DNA of 16,683 nucleotides, from NCBI GenBank assembly GCA_964438515.1, contig CAYTLK010000078.1, forward strand, positions 1-16,683. The letters run 5' to 3'. Source of the stretch: RGIG3701 sp964438515 (GTDB taxonomy: Bacteria; Planctomycetota; Planctomycetia; Pirellulales; Thermoguttaceae). This document shows positions 14,972 to 16,683 of the stretch, piece after piece (the stretch's first letter is position 1; the number at the start of each line of letters is the position of its first letter). The notes beneath the pieces are model-generated. The model did no database searches. It was not told the origin of the DNA and was given only the letters and a program-made list of their open reading frames with translations. A program made the translations under genes and the position numbers.

Positions 14972-16683
14972 ATGAATAAAATTACTTTAAATGTCTATTG
15001 TTTTTTGATGTTTTTCGGATTCGTTTCTCTCCTTCATGCGGCAGAGTTTCATGTTTCTGTGAGCGGGTCCGACGAGAACGCCGGCACACTCGAAGCTCCT
15101 TTCGCAACACTTGAGAAAGCGCGGGATTCTGCCCGCACCGCAAAAAGGGAGGGGGAAAATGAACAAATTACGATTTTTGTACACGCTGGCGATTATTACA
15201 ATTCGAAACTTGTTCAGTTTTCGAAAGACGATCACGACCTTCTGATTTGCGGGTGGAAAGATGAAAAGCCTCGTTTTTTCGGCGGAATTCAAGTGACGCA
15301 CTGGAAAAAGTCGGATTTTCGCGGTCTTCCGAACGTTTATGAGGCGGATCTCGCACCGCTGGGCGTCACAGGACGTTTTCGTCAGCTGTTTTACGGCGGG
15401 AAACGTCAAATTTGGTGCCGCTATCCGAACTACGACGCGCGCTATCCGTTTGCCGGCGGCTGGGCGTACGTGGACGGCGAAGTGTTCGGAATGTATCAGG
15501 ACGTGGAGGGCGAACGCTGCGACCTCGTGAAAATCAAAGACGAAGATTTTCATCACTGGGCGAATCCGTCCGAAGGGATGGTGTGTCTTTTTCCCCGCTA
15601 TAATTGGTGGAATGTCGCAGCAGAAATCAAAGAAGCAGACCCTTCTTCGAAAACTGTAACGCTTACGAAACCGATGGGGTACGCCGCGCGGCCAGCGGAT
15701 CGCTACCATTTTATGGGGCTGCGTGAGGAACTCGACGCGCCGGGCGAGTGGTACCAGGACGTCGATGCACAAAAACTGTACTTTATTCCTCCAGACGAGA
15801 AATTGCAGGAAACTTCCGTCACCATTCCGGTTCCTGCGGGAATTTTCGCGCTGTATCAGTCGAAGAACGTGGTTTTTCGGAACTTGGACCTCTGCGGCGC
15901 GGAGGTTTACGGGATTTTGATGGACAAATGTGAAAATTGTACGATTGAAAAGTCCCAGCTTCACGATATGGTGTTCTTTCAGGGGGCGGCGGTTCAAATT
16001 CACGGCGGAACGCACTGTGAGGTTTTGGGGTGCGACATTTGGAACACGGGCGGACACGGAATCGAAGCAAGCGGAGGCGACCAAAAAACGTTCACGCGCT
16101 GCGAGCACAATATTGAAAACAACTACATTCATCATTGCGGCCAGCTGTATCGTCACGGAATCGGCGTGATTATCGGCGGGATGGGCGTTCGTGCGGCACA
16201 CAACCTCATTCACGACACGCCTCGGTGCGGGATTTTTCACAGCGGACAGCTGCACGTGATGGAATACAACGACATTCATTTTACCAATCTCGAGATGGAG
16301 GACACGGGTGCGATTTACGGCGGCGGCTGGACGGGCGGTCTGGGAACCGTCATTCGTTACAATCGCTGCACCGACAGCATCGGTTTCGGTCACGATCGGG
16401 ACGGAAAGTACCATTTTCACATGTTTGCGTGGGGAATTTACTTGGATGAAGCGTGCTGCGGCGTCGATGTGTACGGAAACATTGTGGCGCGCTGTCAGAT
16501 CGGCGCGATGCACCTTCATAACGCTCGTGAAAACCATATTTGTAACAATATTTTCATCAGCAATGCGTGTATTGATGGAAAATCGCGTCAAATGTCGTAC
16601 CAGGGGTGGAATGATTCGCCGAACGGTGTTTTTCTGCGCGATCGACAGCCGAAACAGCTGAAAGAATATAATCATTTGATCGA
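14972..16683 (+). CDS. Secreted right-handed beta-helix protein, GH141-like (3' end cut by window edge)
   Basis: At least 570 residues, open to the right edge. The first 24 residues (MNKITLNVYCFLMFFGFVSL then LHAA) are a classical signal peptide with likely cleavage before EFHVSVSG. Next come FHVSVSGSDENAGT, EAPFATLEKARDSAR and IFVHAGDYY, the usual opening of pectate-lyase-fold proteins. A RFRQLFYGGKRQIWCRYPN segment follows, as I recall from GH141-like polysaccharide-acting enzymes. The C-terminal half has helix turns such as IHGGTHCEVLGCDIW, GGHGIEASGG, NNYIHHCG and DTGAIYGGGW. It probably acts outside the cytoplasm on a plant or host glycan, but the activity is not established and catalytic residues cannot be assigned by eye. 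The 562-residue open frame on the opposite strand is a shadow of this gene. Confidence 0.88.
   Translation, partial: MNKITLNVYCFLMFFGFVSLLHAAEFHVSVSGSDENAGTLEAPFATLEKARDSARTAKREGENEQITIFVHAGDYYNSKLVQFSKDDHDLLICGWKDEKPRFFGGIQVTHWKKSDFRGLPNVYEADLAPLGVTGRFRQLFYGGKRQIWCRYPNYDARYPFAGGWAYVDGEVFGMYQDVEGERCDLVKIKDEDFHHWANPSEGMVCLFPRYNWWNVAAEIKEADPSSKTVTLTKPMGYAARPADRYHFMGLREELDAPGEWYQDVDAQKLYFIPPDEKLQETSVTIPVPAGIFALYQSKNVVFRNLDLCGAEVYGILMDKCENCTIEKSQLHDMVFFQGAAVQIHGGTHCEVLGCDIWNTGGHGIEASGGDQKTFTRCEHNIENNYIHHCGQLYRHGIGVIIGGMGVRAAHNLIHDTPRCGIFHSGQLHVMEYNDIHFTNLEMEDTGAIYGGGWTGGLGTVIRYNRCTDSIGFGHDRDGKYHFHMFAWGIYLDEACCGVDVYGNIVARCQIGAMHLHNARENHICNNIFISNACIDGKSRQMSYQGWNDSPNGVFLRDRQPKQLKEYNHLI

Noticed and set aside
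14987..16675. 562-codon open frame on the minus strand
   Set aside because: It is antisense to a plus-strand gene with a signal peptide and beta-helix motifs. Its translation is rich in Arg, Val and His with no recognisable domain.

Overview
The window looks like a metagenome-assembled scaffold from a planctomycete, possibly a gut or rumen member of the Pirellulales/Thermoguttaceae (the finer placement is a guess). Two things point to Planctomycetes: a giant secreted protein with the lineage's N-terminal LESRRLLSV motif plus a C-terminal dockerin, and a three-gene proton-channel cluster of a kind I recall from that phylum. Two 100-N gaps (4509-4608 and 12251-12350) are scaffolding gaps. The flanks of both show exact 55-bp identities, the signature of a k=55 de Bruijn assembly. 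Correcting for them restores one reading frame through each affected gene.

Layout. (a) 2-847: 3' part of a class-II O-methyltransferase running in from the left edge, followed by a hairpin. (b) 1030-6321: a stator-like operon behind a good sigma70-type promoter with a 10-bp perfect dyad just upstream of the -35 box. It encodes a MotA/TolQ/ExbB-type channel with a long coiled-coil tail (1153-2646) and two different single-span partners (2785-5048, 5101-6321). Both partners have coiled coils and C-terminal domains I cannot name. Only the second has the membrane-edge Asp expected of ExbD/TolR/MotB. (c) 6322-6646: a spacer with a 17-bp tandem duplication over the preceding stop codon, a GC-rich possible structured RNA, and a promoter. 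(d) 6647-14226: one exoprotein gene of about 2,544 codons once the second gap is corrected. It carries an IdeS/Mac-like cysteine peptidase domain, CARDB-like domains, a Pmp-like beta-helix, MBG/YDG repeats, a cohesin-like domain, a dockerin and an acidic tail. (e) 14280-14513, minus strand: csrA, convergent with the giant gene, with a CsrA-type site over its own Shine-Dalgarno. (f) 14972-16683: a secreted right-handed beta-helix protein (GH141-like), cut by the right edge and divergent from csrA.

How they may work together: the two secreted proteins suggest degradation or binding of host or plant polymers at the cell surface. The three-gene cluster is probably an ion-driven envelope motor using a heteromeric plug. 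CsrA is a post-transcriptional regulator that may control itself. No tRNA, rRNA, CRISPR, insertion sequence or phage gene was seen. The best candidate for an undescribed system is the channel plus two-plug operon. The second is the IdeS-like peptidase built into a dockerin exoprotein.
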